From a virus, in IMG/VR virus record IMGVR_UViG_3300030389_002117, positions 1-57,719 of that record: 57,719 nucleotides of DNA. One strand, given 5' to 3'. The stretch's first letter is position 1. The number at the start of each line of letters is the position of its first letter. Both the position numbers and the translations under genes were made by a program. Positions 31,052-39,711 of the stretch are shown one piece after another. Below the pieces are notes generated by a model, which had not been told where the DNA came from, searched no databases, and saw only the letters and a list, made by a program, of their open reading frames with translations.

Positions 31052-33435
31052 TGGCAGTTGAAAAAGGGTTATACCAAGCACCAGAAGGTTTATCAGAAGC
31101 ATCTGTTTCTGAATTAGAAGTTGAAATCGTTAATCCTGAAAGTGTTACACTTGATGATGGCAGTATGGAAATTACTCTCGTACCTGAACCCGAAGGGAAA
31201 ACAACAGGTAACTTTGATGAGAATATTGCTGAAATTATTGATGAGTCTGTTCTTGGTACTCTTGCCGATGATATTTTAGCAGCTGTTGACTCTGATACAT
31301 ACAGTCGGAAAGACTGGGCGGATACATTCGTTAAGGGACTCGATGTGTTGGGTTTTAGATACGAAGAACGCACAGAACCCTGGGAGGGAGCTTGTGGAGT
31401 TTATTCTACAGTGCTTGCTGAAGCAGCAATCCGGTTCCAAGCAGAAACCATGAGCGAAACATTTCCGTCAGCTGGACCGGTTAAAACTAAGATATTAGGT
31501 GAAGACACAAGGGAGAAAGAAGAATCAGCAAAACGTGTACAAGCAGACATGAATTATCAGCTGACAGAGAACATGGTTGAGTATAGACCAGAACATGAAA
31601 GACTGCTTTACAGCCTAGGACTCGCCGGGTCAGCATTTAAAAAAGTATATTACGACCCAAACATGGGACGACAGATGGCAGTATTTATTCCTGCCGAAGA
31701 TGTAATTGTGCCTTACGGGGCTTCGCATGTTGAGACAGCCGAGCGGGTTACTCATGTCATGCGTAAAACAAAGAACGAACTAAAGAAATTACAGGCTAAC
31801 GGGTTTTACCGTGATGTTGAACTTGGAGAGCCTGAAGCTTATCACAGTGACATTGAGAAAAGAAAAGCAGAAGAAGGTGGGTACTCTCTTACAAGTGATG
31901 ACCGCTATAGTATATACGAAGTACATGCTGATCTTGTTATTGAAGGAGTTGATGATTCCGACGAAGGAATCGCTAAACCCTACGTGGTGACTATTGAACG
32001 TGGGTCATACGAAGTTTTAGCCATCCGTAGAAACTGGAACGCTGATGATGAGTTGATGTTGAAACGACAGCATTTCGTGCACTACGTCTATGTGCCGGGA
32101 TTTGGTTTCTATGGGCTTGGGCTTATTCACATTATTGGGGGGTATGCGAGAGCCGGGACATCTCTTATCCGTCAACTCGTAGACGCAGGAACTTTGGCAA
32201 ACTTGCCTGGAGGTCTAAAAGCTCGTGGGTTACGTATCAAAGGAGATGACACACCCATAGAACCAGGATCATTTAGAGATGTTGATGTACCGTCAGGCAG
32301 TATTAAAGATAACATTATGACTTTGCCTTATAAAGAGCCAAGTCAAACACTCTTACAACTTCTCGATAGAATAACAAAAGAGGGGCGAAGACTTGGAGCA
32401 ATCAGCGATATAAACGTCTCCGATATGTCTGCAAACGCCCCCGTAGGAACAACACTTGCTTTATTAGAGCGAACACTTAAACCCATGGCGGCGGTACAGG
32501 CTCGTGTTCACTATGCGATGAAGCAAGAGTTTAAATTATTAAAGACTTTGATGGCTGAGTATGCACCGATGAATTATTCTTACTCTCCCATCAGAGGCGA
32601 GGTAGATGCACGTCGGTCGGATTACATGACCACCGATGTCATTCCTGTGTCAGACCCTAATAGTTCTACTATGGCACAGAGAGTGGTGCAGTATCAGGCA
32701 GTTCTCCAGATGTCCCAGACTGCACCACAGATATATGACCTGCCACAATTACATAGGCAGATGGTAGAGGTATTAGGTGTGAAGAATGCAGAAAAACTAA
32801 TACCACTAAAAGAAGATATGCGTCCGCAAGACCCGATAAGCGAGAACATGGCAGCTTTGAGAGCCAAGCCAATGAGAGCGTTTATATATCAAGATCACGA
32901 GTCACATATTGCAACGCACATGTCTTTTATACAAGATCCGATGGTTATGCAGATGATAGGGCAAAACCCACAAGCCAAACAAATTATAGCGTCTTTACAG
33001 GCACATATAGCTGAACATCTAGGGTTTAAATATCGTAAAGATATTGAAGAACGTTTGGGTGTTGAGCTCCCAGCACCAGAGTCTGAATTACCTGAAGAGA
33101 TTGAAGTTAATCTTTCAAGCCTCGTAGCAAAAGCTGCAAGAGAACTTACACAATCAAATAAAAAACAAGCGGCTCAACAAGAGGCAATGAAAAAAGCACA
33201 AGACCCTGTTGTTCAAATGCAGCAAGCTGAATTGCAGATAAAGAAAGCAGAAGTAGATCGTAAAGCTCAAAAAGATAAAACAGATGCTTTACTTGATTTG
33301 GAAAAGTTGAAGTTAGATAAAGCTGAGTTAGAAATTAAAACACAGCGAGATAATGTAAAACTAGCAGCTGAAAAGAGACAAGCAGATAATAAATTAGATT
33401 TAGATGTGTTTAAAACAACGACAGGTAAAAAATAA
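31051..33435 (+). CDS. Portal protein
   Basis: A 794-residue protein right after the large terminase, the standard portal position. The N-terminal 100 residues are acidic; the core contains segments such as YEERTEPWEGACGVYSTVLA and GLGLIHIIGGYARAGTSLIR. The C-terminal 110 residues are a long Lys/Gln-rich coiled coil (KKAQDPVVQMQQAELQIKKA onward), which fits a barrel extension as in podovirus portals. It forms the ring through which DNA passes. The length is typical of large podovirus portals. Confidence 0.9.
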   Translation: MAVEKGLYQAPEGLSEASVSELEVEIVNPESVTLDDGSMEITLVPEPEGKTTGNFDENIAEIIDESVLGTLADDILAAVDSDTYSRKDWADTFVKGLDVLGFRYEERTEPWEGACGVYSTVLAEAAIRFQAETMSETFPSAGPVKTKILGEDTREKEESAKRVQADMNYQLTENMVEYRPEHERLLYSLGLAGSAFKKVYYDPNMGRQMAVFIPAEDVIVPYGASHVETAERVTHVMRKTKNELKKLQANGFYRDVELGEPEAYHSDIEKRKAEEGGYSLTSDDRYSIYEVHADLVIEGVDDSDEGIAKPYVVTIERGSYEVLAIRRNWNADDELMLKRQHFVHYVYVPGFGFYGLGLIHIIGGYARAGTSLIRQLVDAGTLANLPGGLKARGLRIKGDDTPIEPGSFRDVDVPSGSIKDNIMTLPYKEPSQTLLQLLDRITKEGRRLGAISDINVSDMSANAPVGTTLALLERTLKPMAAVQARVHYAMKQEFKLLKTLMAEYAPMNYSYSPIRGEVDARRSDYMTTDVIPVSDPNSSTMAQRVVQYQAVLQMSQTAPQIYDLPQLHRQMVEVLGVKNAEKLIPLKEDMRPQDPISENMAALRAKPMRAFIYQDHESHIATHMSFIQDPMVMQMIGQNPQAKQIIASLQAHIAEHLGFKYRKDIEERLGVELPAPESELPEEIEVNLSSLVAKAARELTQSNKKQAAQQEAMKKAQDPVVQMQQAELQIKKAEVDRKAQKDKTDALLDLEKLKLDKAELEIKTQRDNVKLAAEKRQADNKLDLDVFKTTTGKK

Positions 33436-33632
33436 TGGCTAAAACCGTCTTTGACGTGCTAAAAGAAAAAATCGAAGCTGACAAAGCTTCTGCAACAGAT
33501 TTTCTTGCTGGAGGGGGAGCAAAAGACTTTCCGCAGTATAGAGAAACGGCTGGCTTGATCCGAGGTCTTGAAGCTAGCTTGTCACACATAGAAGACCTTT
33601 CGCAAAATTATTTGAGAGAAGATGATGACTAA
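33435..33632 (+). CDS. 65-residue hypothetical head-region protein
   Basis: Helical small protein reading MAKTVFDVLKEKIEADKASA and ending in an acidic DDD. Its start overlaps the portal stop (TAATGG) and its end overlaps the GroES-like gene by 11 bases. I recognise the style from the same place in marine podovirus maps, but no function is assigned. It may be an assembly factor. Confidence 0.7.
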   Translation: MAKTVFDVLKEKIEADKASATDFLAGGGAKDFPQYRETAGLIRGLEASLSHIEDLSQNYLREDDD

Positions 33633-33999
33633 AATAGAAAAATTAACTGACCAAGAACTTGAAGTACAATTACCCAAACCTGTGGGGTATAGAGTGCTTG
33701 TTGCATTACCACAAATCGAAGAAAACTACGAAAATACTAGCGTGTTGAAAACGGCAAAGGAAATGCAGAACGAACATATTATGTCAATTATTGGACTTGT
33801 TGTCGATATGGGCGACCAAGCGTATGTTGACAAAGAACGATTTGGCGATACACCTTGGTGTAAAGCAGGTGATTACGTGATGTTTCGTGCAAATACGGGC
33901 ACACGTTTTAAAATTGACGGTGTTGAGTATCGTTTGATGAACGATGATTCAATCGAAGCAGTTGTAGCAGACCCTCGTGGCGTAACGAGAGCAATTTAA
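33622..33999 (+). CDS. GroES/Cpn10-like co-chaperonin
   Basis: A 125-residue protein. After a short N-terminal extension it has PKPVGYRVLVALPQ, then a mobile-loop-like polar stretch, a glycine-containing GLVVDMGDQAY, and GDYVMFRANTGTRFKIDGVE followed by YRLMNDDSIEAVV. This order fits the Cpn10 beta-barrel, as in T4 gp31-type proteins that replace GroES with host GroEL. Its place between portal and scaffold suggests a role in capsid protein folding. The start may be the second ATG (33625). Confidence 0.8.
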   Translation: MMTKIEKLTDQELEVQLPKPVGYRVLVALPQIEENYENTSVLKTAKEMQNEHIMSIIGLVVDMGDQAYVDKERFGDTPWCKAGDYVMFRANTGTRFKIDGVEYRLMNDDSIEAVVADPRGVTRAI

Positions 34000-34009
34000 G
34001 GATTAAAAT

Positions 34010-35071
34010 ATGACATTTCAAAAAGTTGAGTATACTTTTCCTGATGAAAAGAAAGAATTAGATACAAATATAGACGTAGAAAAATCAAGTGCATTAGAAG
34101 TCGATATTTCCGGGGATAAAAATGGTGCTAAAAATATTGAAGAAAAAGTTGAAGCCAAAGCAACTACCCCTGTTAATGGAAGTACATCTGATAAAAGTGA
34201 TATTGAAATTGAGGTATATGATGATACACCAGAAGCTGACAGAAATAGGAAACCTTCTAAACCGCCTGAAGACATCACTGATGAAGAACTTGAAGATTAT
34301 TCTGAAAAAGTTCGAAAGCGAATCCAACACTTCAGCAAAGGTTACCACGACGAAAGAAGAGCCAAAGAAGCGGCGTTCCGTGAAAAAACGGAACTCGAAA
34401 ACTTCTCAAAAAAGCTCGTCGAAGAAAACAAAAAATTAAAATCTGACGTTAGTAAAAATCAAGAAGCTTTGCTTGAACAAGCAAAGAAAACAGTGGCAGC
34501 TGAACTTGCTCAAGCTAAAAAGGTATATAAAGAAGCCTATGAAGCAGGAGATTCGGAAGCAATCATAGCCGCTCAAGAAAGTTTAACAAATGCTAACATT
34601 AAGACAGATAAGTTAAATGATTTTAAAATATCTCCTTTACAGGAACAAGAAACTACTGTAGAAGAGAATAAAGAGGTTCCTGCTACTCAACCACCTAAGG
34701 TGGACCCAAAAGCAGCAGCATGGGCTCAAAAGAATACTTGGTTCGGGCAAGATGACGAAATGACAAGTCTTGCGATGGGCATACATAATAAGCTAGCAAA
34801 TCAAGGAATTGATTTGCAAAGCGATGAATACTACGAGAAAATAGATACTCGTATGCGTCAAGTTTTTCCAGACTATTTTGGAGAAGCTGAAGAATCAGAG
34901 GCTGAAAAGCCAAAAAGACAAGCTAATGTGGTTGCACCAGCGACTCGGAGCACAGCTCCAAAAAAAATACGGTTGACCAAAACTCAGTTAGCTTTAGCGA
35001 AGAGATTAGGAGTAACACCCGAACAATACGCCAGACAGGTTGCAATAGACATGGGGAAAGAAAATGGCTGA
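34010..35071 (+). CDS. Scaffolding protein (probable)
   Basis: A 353-residue, highly charged protein upstream of the capsid gene. Residues about 85-200 form a long coiled coil (FSKKLVEENKKLKSDVSKNQ, then QAKKTVAAELAQAKKVYKEA). The N-terminal 80 residues are acidic and disordered. The C-terminus has a basic helical segment (RLTKTQLALAKRLGVTPEQY) that could contact the capsid protein. Size, charge and position fit a scaffold that leaves after prohead assembly. No protease gene is seen nearby. Confidence 0.75.
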   Translation: MTFQKVEYTFPDEKKELDTNIDVEKSSALEVDISGDKNGAKNIEEKVEAKATTPVNGSTSDKSDIEIEVYDDTPEADRNRKPSKPPEDITDEELEDYSEKVRKRIQHFSKGYHDERRAKEAAFREKTELENFSKKLVEENKKLKSDVSKNQEALLEQAKKTVAAELAQAKKVYKEAYEAGDSEAIIAAQESLTNANIKTDKLNDFKISPLQEQETTVEENKEVPATQPPKVDPKAAAWAQKNTWFGQDDEMTSLAMGIHNKLANQGIDLQSDEYYEKIDTRMRQVFPDYFGEAEESEAEKPKRQANVVAPATRSTAPKKIRLTKTQLALAKRLGVTPEQYARQVAIDMGKENG

Positions 35072-35513
35072 AAATAGAATAAATAGAGAACTTGAAACTC
35101 GTGAAAAAAATGTGCGAAAGCGTGCTTGGCAACGTCCTGAAGTTTTACCTTCACCAAATCCGGAGCCAGGATACACATACCGTTGGATACGAACAAGTAA
35201 TCAAGGTCTAGTTGATGCTACGAATGTTTCCTCAAAATTACGTGAAGGTTGGGAACCTGTAAAAGCAAGCGACCACCCAGAAATAAGTCTTGTTACCATA
35301 GAGAATGAACGCTTTAAGGATAACATCGTTATTGGTGGTTTAATGTTGTGTAAGGCTCCTGTTGAGTTAGTCAATGAACGTTCTGAATATTATAAAACTC
35401 AGTCCGAGAATCAGATGAACTCAGTTGATAACAACCTCATGCGAGAAAACGATCCTAGAATGCCGTTATTTAATGATCGGAAGTCTAAGGTCACTTTTGG
35501 AAAAGGTAATTAA
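35064..35513 (+). CDS. 149-residue conserved structural protein
   Basis: Overlaps the scaffold stop by 8 bases. Contains PNPEPGYTYRWIRTSNQGLV and VSSKLREGWEPVKASDHPEI, a phrase pattern I know from marine phage head modules between scaffold and capsid. The C-terminus is polar and probably disordered. It may be a head completion or assembly protein; the role is unknown. Confidence 0.7.
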   Translation: MAENRINRELETREKNVRKRAWQRPEVLPSPNPEPGYTYRWIRTSNQGLVDATNVSSKLREGWEPVKASDHPEISLVTIENERFKDNIVIGGLMLCKAPVELVNERSEYYKTQSENQMNSVDNNLMRENDPRMPLFNDRKSKVTFGKGN

Positions 35514-35536
35514 TATAGATCAAAGGAGAACTGGAT

Positions 35537-36172
35537 ATGGCTTATCCAAATTTAGACGCCCCTTATGGGCTCGTTCCCGTTGGCTTGATTGGTGGTCGTA
35601 CTTTTACAGGTGCTACTCGACAAATGAAAATAGCTAGTAACTACGGCACAGCTATTGGAAAAGGCGATTTAGTAAAGCGTGTAAATGACGGGACTATCGA
35701 GCGTGACGGAAGTACATCTGCTCTTCCCGCTACTGGCACATTAGGTGTCTTTATGGGATGCCGATATACTGATCCGAACACTAACCAACTAACATTTAAC
35801 AACCAGTATCCTGGAAGTATTGTAGCTAGTGACATTCATGCGTTTGTCGCTGATGACCCTGATTTAATAATGAAGGTAGCTATATGCTCATCAGGCACAA
35901 CAATGGCAACATTGGGAAGAACTGCGATTGGTAATAAAACAGCTATTATTAGTAACACGTTAAATACTACTAATGGCACATCGAAGTTAGCTGCTAATAA
36001 TAGTGTAGCCACAACTTCAACATTACCACTTCAGGTTATTGATGTAGTTGATAGTACAGCGACTGGAAGTGATACCTTCCAAGAACTGTTAGTTATATTT
36101 AGTACGCATACTGATAACGGTAGTAACGTGTTCATCGGCGGACATGCTTACCGTAACCCAGTTGGCATATAA
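35537..36172 (+). CDS. Head structural protein, possible decoration protein
   Basis: A 211-residue protein after a strong AAAGGAGAAC site. Begins MAYPNLDAPYGLVPVGLIGG, rich in Thr, Gly and Asn and predicted mostly beta. Directly precedes the capsid gene with a 12-base gap and a GGAGATAA ribosome site. Its content fits a capsid decoration or minor head protein, abundant in the particle. It is unlikely to be the main capsid because the next gene fits that better. Confidence 0.7.
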   Translation: MAYPNLDAPYGLVPVGLIGGRTFTGATRQMKIASNYGTAIGKGDLVKRVNDGTIERDGSTSALPATGTLGVFMGCRYTDPNTNQLTFNNQYPGSIVASDIHAFVADDPDLIMKVAICSSGTTMATLGRTAIGNKTAIISNTLNTTNGTSKLAANNSVATTSTLPLQVIDVVDSTATGSDTFQELLVIFSTHTDNGSNVFIGGHAYRNPVGI

Positions 36173-36184
36173 AGGAGATAAATA

Positions 36185-37093
36185 ATGGCAATATCAAGAG
36201 CACAACTCCTTAAAGAACTACTTCCTGGGTTAAACGCATTATTCGGTTTAGAGTATGCAAAATATACCGAGGAGCACGCAGAAATTTTTGAAGCAGAAAC
36301 TTCTGACCGTTCTTTTGAAGAAGAAACCAAGCTGTCAGGCTTTTCAGCGGCACCAGTCAAAGACGAAGGTACAGCCATCGAATATGACAATGCACAAGAA
36401 GCTTTTACAGCTCGTTATAACCATGAAACAGTGGCAATGGGTTTTTCAATTACTGAAGAAGCTATTGAGGATAACCTGTATGATTCTTTATCTGCACGTT
36501 ATACAAAAGCACTCGCTCGTGCTATGGCGTATACAAAACAAGTTAAGGCAGCTTCTATTTTGAACAATGCCTTTGACTCAGGCACTACCTACGGCGATGG
36601 AGTAGAACTTTGCTCTACTGCACACCCGCTTGTAAGTGGTGGCACAAACTCCAACGAACCAGCAACAGGGGCTGACTTAAATGAGACTTCTCTCGAAGCT
36701 GCGATCATACAGATTTCGCAGTGGACTGATGAGAGAGGACTTTTGATTGCATCAAGAGCTCGTAAGCTGATTGTTCCACCCGACCTACAATTTGTAGCAA
36801 CAAGACTGCTTCAGACTGAAGGAAGAACCGGAACAGCAGACAACGACCTCAATGCGATACGTACTATGAGCTCGGTGCCTGAAGGATTTTCTGTTAACCA
36901 TTATTTAACAGATACTGACGCATGGTTCTTAATGACAGACATTCCTAACGGTCTGAAACACTTTACACGTACACCAATGTCAACATCTATGGACGCTGAC
37001 TTTGATACTGGTAATAGTCGTTATAAGGCTAGAGAAAGATACTCATTTGGTGTATCTGATCCTCTAGGAATATTTGGCTCACCAGGAGCGTAA
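36185..37093 (+). CDS. Major capsid protein (Mu gpT-like / HK97 fold)
   Basis: A 302-residue protein. The C-terminal part HYLTDTDAWFLMTDIPNGLK, with KARERYSFGVSDPLGIFGSP, and the middle AHPLVSGGTNSNEPATGADL are characteristic of gpT-type capsid proteins of the HK97 fold. Earlier residues (AMGFSITEEAIEDNLYDSLS) fit the extended helix region. It is the last gene before a strong terminator, which is typical for the most expressed head gene. No N-terminal protease-cleaved delta domain is evident. Confidence 0.85.
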   Translation: MAISRAQLLKELLPGLNALFGLEYAKYTEEHAEIFEAETSDRSFEEETKLSGFSAAPVKDEGTAIEYDNAQEAFTARYNHETVAMGFSITEEAIEDNLYDSLSARYTKALARAMAYTKQVKAASILNNAFDSGTTYGDGVELCSTAHPLVSGGTNSNEPATGADLNETSLEAAIIQISQWTDERGLLIASRARKLIVPPDLQFVATRLLQTEGRTGTADNDLNAIRTMSSVPEGFSVNHYLTDTDAWFLMTDIPNGLKHFTRTPMSTSMDADFDTGNSRYKARERYSFGVSDPLGIFGSPGA

Positions 37094-37100
37094 AAAAATT

Positions 37101-37130
37101 AAAGGGGTGGCTTGAAAACCGCCCCTTTTT
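37101..37130 (+). terminator. Strong intrinsic terminator after the capsid gene
   Basis: Stem AAAGGGGTGG (37101-37110) with CCGCCCCTTT (37119-37128), one G-U pair, loop CTTGAAAA, followed by a run of five T. It lies 8 bases after the capsid stop. Confidence 0.85.
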
Positions 37131-37149
37131 ACTTTATACTAGAGATACC

Positions 37150-37172
37150 TTGACAGTTACACAGTGTAACTG
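37150..37172. promoter_or_regulatory. Everted GTAAC palindrome overlapping a TTGACA box
   Basis: CAGTTACAC (37154-37162), A, GTGTAACTG (37164-37172): 9-bp arms. TTGACA at 37150-37155 overlaps the left arm; no clear -10 follows at 17 bases (ACATTT). The half-site GTGTAAC is the same as in the operator at 27682-27697 but turned outward. It lies between the capsid terminator and the next gene, so a promoter controlled by the same factor is possible. Confidence 0.5.
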
Positions 37173-37198
37173 ACATTTGCCAAGACAAGGAGATTAAC

Positions 37199-37933
37199 AT
37201 GGGCAATACAACATTTAACGGTGCAGTCCGCTCCGAAAACGGATTTAAAACAATTTCAAGAGCTACAGGGACCGGCATAGATACTGAGCATATCGTTGCT
37301 ACAAGCGGCGGTGTTTTAGAAGTTCAGAAGGTAGCAACATCTGGAAGAGATAATATTGTTGCTGCAGGTACAACTGTAGGTTCTAATAATGCAAGTCTTG
37401 GTACAGCAGCTACAATTTTTAACATTACTCCGAACGCACATGGTTCTGGAATAGCTGACGCCGCAATCAATACTTTTGTCAACAAGATTGGTGGCGATAT
37501 TGTTACTACTATTTTAGTTGACTTACATGGTGGGTTGGCTTCTGGTGGTTCAGCCGATGATGTTATTGGTACAGATGGTGGAGCTGCAAATGCTTATATT
37601 GCAGAACTTACAAGTGCCGTAAACGGTATCCCGTACAAGCTAGAGTTCATTTGTTTAGAAGTTCCGACAGGTGGTGACCCAGACATCAATTTAGTTTGTT
37701 CTGCAACGGGAACAACTGCTGAAAATGCTGCTGTGACAAGTGGAACTGTTTTGTTTAATAATGGAGATTTGACATTAGGTCTTCATAATGAAGCAGATGC
37801 AGGGGCTACTTTAGCAGCTTTAAGTAAAAAGTTTCTATATTTAACTAGTGGAGACGCTACTGAAGCAGCGTATACTGCAGGTAAACTTGTTATTAAGATA
37901 CATGGTGCAGCCTTTGATTTTGAAAATGGCTAA
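37199..37933 (+). CDS. 244-residue structural protein, beta-rich
   Basis: Begins MGNTTFNGAVRSENGFKTIS after AAGGAGATTAAC, a strong ribosome site. Rich in Gly, Ala, Thr and Asn, predicted beta. The opening phrase is common in marine phage virion proteins near the capsid gene. It follows the capsid terminator and an everted palindrome, so expression may be set separately. It may be a minor head or fibre-like protein. Confidence 0.7.
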   Translation: MGNTTFNGAVRSENGFKTISRATGTGIDTEHIVATSGGVLEVQKVATSGRDNIVAAGTTVGSNNASLGTAATIFNITPNAHGSGIADAAINTFVNKIGGDIVTTILVDLHGGLASGGSADDVIGTDGGAANAYIAELTSAVNGIPYKLEFICLEVPTGGDPDINLVCSATGTTAENAAVTSGTVLFNNGDLTLGLHNEADAGATLAALSKKFLYLTSGDATEAAYTAGKLVIKIHGAAFDFENG

Positions 37934-37942
37934 TTAACCAGG

Positions 37943-37959
37943 TGGGGCTAACGCCCCAC
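37943..37959 (+). terminator. Stable hairpin in the 37.9-kb gap (processing or partial terminator)
   Basis: GTGGGGC, loop TAAC, GCCCCAC: 7-bp perfect GC stem, with no T tract after it (TCCCTAAAATAGGAG). It is more likely an mRNA stability or processing element than an intrinsic terminator. Confidence 0.45.
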
Positions 37960-37980
37960 TCCCTAAAATAGGAGATTAAT

Positions 37981-38583
37981 ATGGGATTATCAGACGTACA
38001 AGCACTTACCATAAATGATGAAAACGCATCTGACGATGACAGAATTGTTACGGCAGCAAGACCAAATACAACAGCCACTTTAGCAAACACGACGTTTGCG
38101 GGAGGTGCGGCTAGAAACATTATTGTTACAACGACTGGCACTGGCGATAATAGTAAAACAACTACAATTACCGGCACCGATGTTTTTGGAGATTCTTTGA
38201 GTGAAACAATCACTTCAACTGGATCAGCAGAAGCTGTTGCAGGTACAAAGTTATTTTTAACTGTTTCAGCCGTAGAGTGTTCTGAACAGTATGCAGCTAA
38301 TATTAAAGTTGGTTCTGGTACATTGTGTGCTCAAGCTGTCAATGGTAGTAATCGTGTTAGATTAAAAGGCATGTCTATTACATCTGGTGGCACAGCTGGA
38401 GATGTAGAGTTTATTGATGGAGCACCTGAAGATGGAACAACTTTATTTAAGTCTCGCACGATTGGGACAGCTAATACAGTAATTGACAGGACAATACCAT
38501 CAGAAGGAGTTGTTTTTAGGAGCGGGTTATCTGTTAAGTACACGGTAGATGTAGCTGACATGATAACAATTTTCCATGCGTAA
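37981..38583 (+). CDS. 200-residue beta-rich structural protein
   Basis: Preceded by AGGAGATTAAT. Very Thr/Gly/Ala/Ser-rich, with a beta-sandwich-like pattern (IIVTTTGTGDNSKTTTITGT) and two Cys in the middle (VECSEQ, GTLCAQ). It resembles phage head fibre or decoration proteins in composition. The stop overlaps the next start by 8 bases. No defined family. Confidence 0.65.
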   Translation: MGLSDVQALTINDENASDDDRIVTAARPNTTATLANTTFAGGAARNIIVTTTGTGDNSKTTTITGTDVFGDSLSETITSTGSAEAVAGTKLFLTVSAVECSEQYAANIKVGSGTLCAQAVNGSNRVRLKGMSITSGGTAGDVEFIDGAPEDGTTLFKSRTIGTANTVIDRTIPSEGVVFRSGLSVKYTVDVADMITIFHA

Positions 38584-38887
38584 GTATTACAAAAGCGGTC
38601 GCAGAGTAAAAGGAAAAGGCATGAAAGGCATGTCCATCAGAAGTGGAGACAAAAGACCCACAAAAGCTGGTGCGGGCATGACCGCTAAAGGTGTAGCTAA
38701 ATATAGGAGACAAAATCCTGGGTCAAAACTTCAAACAGCTGTAACTGAGAAGAAACCCACAGGCAAACGAGCTGCTCGCAGGAAGTCTTTTTGTGCACGA
38801 TCAGCGGGGCAAATGAAAAAGTTTCCAAAGGCAGCTAAAGATCCAAATAGTCGTTTAAGACAAGCCCGAAGAAGGTGGAGATGTTAA
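38576..38887 (+). CDS. 103-residue Arg/Lys-rich protein (DUF6321/DUF5872-like)
   Basis: Contains AGAGMTAKGVAKYRRQNPGS, RAARRKSFCARSAGQMKKFP and a C-terminal SRLRQARRRWRC, phrases well known from small basic proteins of marine phages and large DNA viruses. Strongly basic, two Cys. Likely DNA-condensing or virion-packaged, but its role is not established. First of a run of seven small basic genes up to 41033. Confidence 0.8.
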   Translation: MRKYYKSGRRVKGKGMKGMSIRSGDKRPTKAGAGMTAKGVAKYRRQNPGSKLQTAVTEKKPTGKRAARRKSFCARSAGQMKKFPKAAKDPNSRLRQARRRWRC

Positions 38888-39007
38888 GTGGCAATATCGA
38901 GAGCACAAATGGGAAAACAAATAGCAAATCCTCCTCAAAAGAGGAAGTTTTCCAAATTATCACAACAAAGAAAAAAAGTAGCAAAAAAGAAGAGAGAGAA
39001 AAAGTAA
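38888..39007 (+). CDS. 39-residue basic protein, GTG start
   Basis: Begins directly after the preceding stop: GTG then AISRAQMGKQIANPPQKRKF, Lys-rich tail, stop TAA at 39005-39007, which overlaps the next ATG. GGTGGAG lies about 10 bases before the GTG. An internal ATG (38909, MGKQI) is an alternative start. Existence is supported by the TAATG junction and by basic composition like its neighbours. Confidence 0.6.
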   Translation: MAISRAQMGKQIANPPQKRKFSKLSQQRKKVAKKKREKK

Positions 39008-39711
39008 TGGCATATTTAATAAGTAATATACCGCATTTTAAATGCTGGGTTCGAAAAGAATACACAAATAATCACGAGAACTATCATGGAGATTATATAC
39101 ATGGTTTGGCGATTGCTGTTAACACGATACCAGACAGATGTTTAAGTTTTCAAGTTGTCTTTACGGGTTGCGAATCAGATGACACTGATGAAGAAAATGT
39201 ACATGGAGGAGCTATGTGGGCTCGTATGCCTATCACAGCTTTAGTTGCTGACCAATGGTATGAAGAGTTCCCTGAAAGAATGGAGACACACTTAGCACAG
39301 CCCTGGGATTGTAGTTCTCATCACCATTCTGTGGTTGTTTTAGAGCGTGTAAGTTCTAGCCCATGGATATGTAAAATAGATGGAGAATTTTATCAAGGTA
39401 AATACTTATTTACCGTAGACTACACAGAGAATCACATAGCTGATGATCCTGCTCAACACAAACAAAGTCATGTGTTGCAGTTAACAGATGCAGGAGAATG
39501 GACAGGCAATATTGTTGCCTTGCCCAATAATAGAGTCAGGGCGACAAGTCCTGCGTTATGGGAGACTGGCGAGGGACCACCAGACTTTAAACCAAGTCAA
39601 TATCTACACGCCGCAGAAATACACAGTAGTTACCTTGACCCAAGTGTAACTTTTGATAATCTATACGCATCACAAGAAGGAGACTCAGAAGATGAAAATG
39701 AAGAAGGATGA
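39007..39711 (+). CDS. 234-residue hypothetical virion-region protein
   Basis: Start at 39007 (MAYLISNIPHFKCWVRKEYT) is chosen because it forms TAATG with the previous stop; the longer frame from 38875 would read across the 39-residue gene. The protein is acidic, rich in His and Trp, and has beta-type phrases (LSFQVVFTGCESDDTDEENV, ADQWYEEFPERMETHLAQPW). The ending is very acidic (EGDSEDENEEG), and the next gene starts inside it. Unknown function; it stands out as an acidic protein among basic neighbours and could bind one of them. Confidence 0.7.
   Translation: MAYLISNIPHFKCWVRKEYTNNHENYHGDYIHGLAIAVNTIPDRCLSFQVVFTGCESDDTDEENVHGGAMWARMPITALVADQWYEEFPERMETHLAQPWDCSSHHHSVVVLERVSSSPWICKIDGEFYQGKYLFTVDYTENHIADDPAQHKQSHVLQLTDAGEWTGNIVALPNNRVRATSPALWETGEGPPDFKPSQYLHAAEIHSSYLDPSVTFDNLYASQEGDSEDENEEG

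Noticed and set aside
38875-39711. Long start of the acidic protein
   Set aside because: Crosses the 39-residue basic gene; ATG 39007 forms TAATG with its stop.
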